Shown here: positions 62,519 through 64,000 of the stretch, piece by piece | Layout of the letters: every line of letters begins with the position of its first letter | Numbering within the stretch: the first letter of the stretch is position 1 | DNA from: Anabas testudineus | Taxonomy: Eukaryota; Chordata; Actinopteri; Anabantiformes; Anabantidae | Reading direction: 5' to 3' | DNA length: 64,000 nt | NCBI RefSeq assembly: GCF_900324465.2 | Contig: NC_046629.1 | Span: 9,417,578 to 9,481,577, forward strand | The notes under the pieces: model-generated | The model's database searches: none | Seen by the model: the letters and a program-made list of their open reading frames with translations, nothing else | What the model was told of the DNA's origin: nothing | Translations under genes and position numbers: made by a program

Positions 62519-62764
62519 GGAACAGTGGATCTTTTTTTTTCCACCGAAGTGATTCCTCTTGAACACAATCTATGGCAGTGACGCCATTTCCGGATATTTC
62601 CGGAGATTGTTTTTTGAACAGAGATAATTATAAAAAACGGATTAATGAGCGCAGCCTTTTAAAGATGACTCACTTTAAATCACTATGTATGAGGTGGGAC
62701 ATTCATGCAAAACAGTTAATAACCTACAAAACCACTTAATTCATGACCATACACTCAATTTGTT

Positions 62765-64000
62765 TTGACAAGCTTTTATTCATTATCCAGTTTCAGCAGG
62801 CATCCCTCCAAACTCTCCTGTCTAACTCTATACATGTACAACTTATCAGAACAAGGTCATAAGTTACTCAATAACAGTAGTTAAACTATAACAGCATTTG
62901 GCAACACCAGTCATTTCAACATAAATACAGCAAAATAACATTTTTAAAATAAAAACCACAGTCTCTGTAAATTTTGTACAATAAGGTACATTGGAGCCTG
63001 TAAAGTGACAACAGAATAGGTGTTGGTACAGTAATGCAATATGCATTATTTTCCTTAAGCGTGAAAACATGTTTGATGGGTGCTCTTAATTAGGTACTTT
63101 TGCAATAGTGTACAAATGCCATAGTACAAAGCAGTAGGTTCTTAATCCTCATGCTGATTAAATGAATGTTTATCATATTCACTGATCACAAACATCTGCA
63201 TAATTCAAGTGAGTGCAGTGAAAACACCAAATATGAAGGGCCATCAAACCTCAAATATATGTCTCTGAAGAGACGTAACTGTAGAATAATGTGATGCGCG
63301 GCTTCCAAAGCCCACTAGTTGTGAACCAGTTCCCCATTAATGCTTTCAGTGTAGCATCAGAAGAACTTCAATAAATCACATTTGATAAGACGGCACTGGT
63401 ATAAAAATGCCAGAGACTAGTGTGAGATATGCACCTTTTTTAAAGATCTGTGCTTGTTATACAGGAGATAATATGAGTTGATTATTTATGTGATTGATGT
63501 GTGAAGATTAGACGAAGGAGTGACAGTGGGAGGAGAACAAACAACAGGCTAAAAGCACTAAAATAAATGAAATCATGTTGTTGACCTACAGTGACCAAGT
63601 TGAAATAAGAAATACAGTAAGTGTTCATGAATCTGGTCGTCTGCTGTCTTGCATACTTTGGATTTAAAGCTGCACTGAACATCTTTACATGTAGGCAGCT
63701 CCAAATTACAGCGAGGAGGTAACATGCACCATTTCTTATTGGGCGTTCATCGGTTGGTTCTTGCAGCACTGACAAATAGGGTGATTTTAGTGATCTCAGT
63801 GCATCCTCTCTTTGCTATTTACACTGGAAATTTCTACATAAACGTTTTGCTTTGTGTAGCCTTAAAGAAAGAGGCAGGAATTATTTTATATATGTTTTTT
63901 ATTGTCAACTATTTAACTAAAAATGACACACATAACTCCAAATACTCATTCCTCCAGATTTGCATTTTGCACTACTTTCCTTCTCCATGCGAGCACCATG
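62765..64000 (-). other. Probable 3' UTR of a minus-strand gene extending beyond the window
   Basis: On the minus strand a poly(A) signal (TTTATT on the plus strand) occurs near 62775-62780 and another near 63898-63903. The sequence between is AT-rich and has no convincing coding exon; a 97-codon frame at 63482-63775 (-) is not recognised. By human gene order the neighbour could be INPP4A, which is convergent with COA5 there, but nothing in this stretch proves it. Confidence 0.4.

Noticed and set aside
63482-63775. 97-codon minus-strand open frame near the right edge
   Set aside because: No recognisable domain; sits in what looks like a 3' UTR.
1-64000. CRISPR arrays, operons, bacterial-type promoters, phage or plasmid genes
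   Set aside because: Intron structure and gene content are vertebrate; no regular spaced repeats were seen.

Overview
This window is vertebrate nuclear DNA, almost certainly from a ray-finned (teleost) fish. Its genes are split into many small exons with GT-AG introns and AATAAA signals. It also carries teleost-type Tc1 and MITE debris, simple repeats, and a nucleoside hydrolase gene of a kind not found in mammals. I recognise nine protein-coding genes and reconstructed their exons by reading splice sites, checking frame continuity and recalling the family proteins; no database was searched.

Layout. (1) 35-5839 (+): REV1, the Y-family translesion polymerase and scaffold; the 5' end with most of the BRCT domain lies upstream of the window. 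(2) 9311-10972 (+): TXNDC9, a cytosolic thioredoxin-fold regulator of the CCT chaperonin, with a CRE-bearing promoter near 8020. (3) 12239-13809 (-): MRPL30, tail-to-tail with TXNDC9 and head-to-head with (4) 14418-15893 (+): MITD1, an ESCRT-III partner in cytokinesis. (5) 20265-25233 (+): CRACDL (KIAA1211L). (6) 26658-28331 (+): CREG2, a secreted glycoprotein. (7) 31018-53764 (+): MGAT4A, a Golgi N-glycan branching enzyme whose first coding intron is about 9.4 kb. (8) 56566-58404 (+): COA5, a twin-CX9C cytochrome c oxidase assembly factor. (9) 58959-61274 (-): an IU-nucleoside hydrolase. The last 1.2 kb looks like the 3' UTR of another minus-strand gene.

Most of these genes are neighbours on human 2q11.2 (REV1, TXNDC9, MRPL30, MITD1, CRACDL, MGAT4A, COA5), so this is a conserved syntenic block rather than a functional operon. 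Compared with the human order as I remember it, EIF5B, the LYG genes, LIPT1, TSGA10 and UNC50 are absent from their expected gaps, and CREG2 has moved in between CRACDL and MGAT4A.

I found no undescribed multi-gene system. The observations most worth checking are small: palindromic GCTAAC/GCTAGC clusters just downstream of three promoters, simple repeats placed next to 5' splice sites in several genes, a minimal uORF whose stop overlaps the MGAT4A start, a GC-AG intron in REV1, a possible intronic polyadenylation isoform of CRACDL, a PPxY motif in REV1, and a vertebrate nucleoside hydrolase with Cys where protozoan enzymes have the catalytic His.
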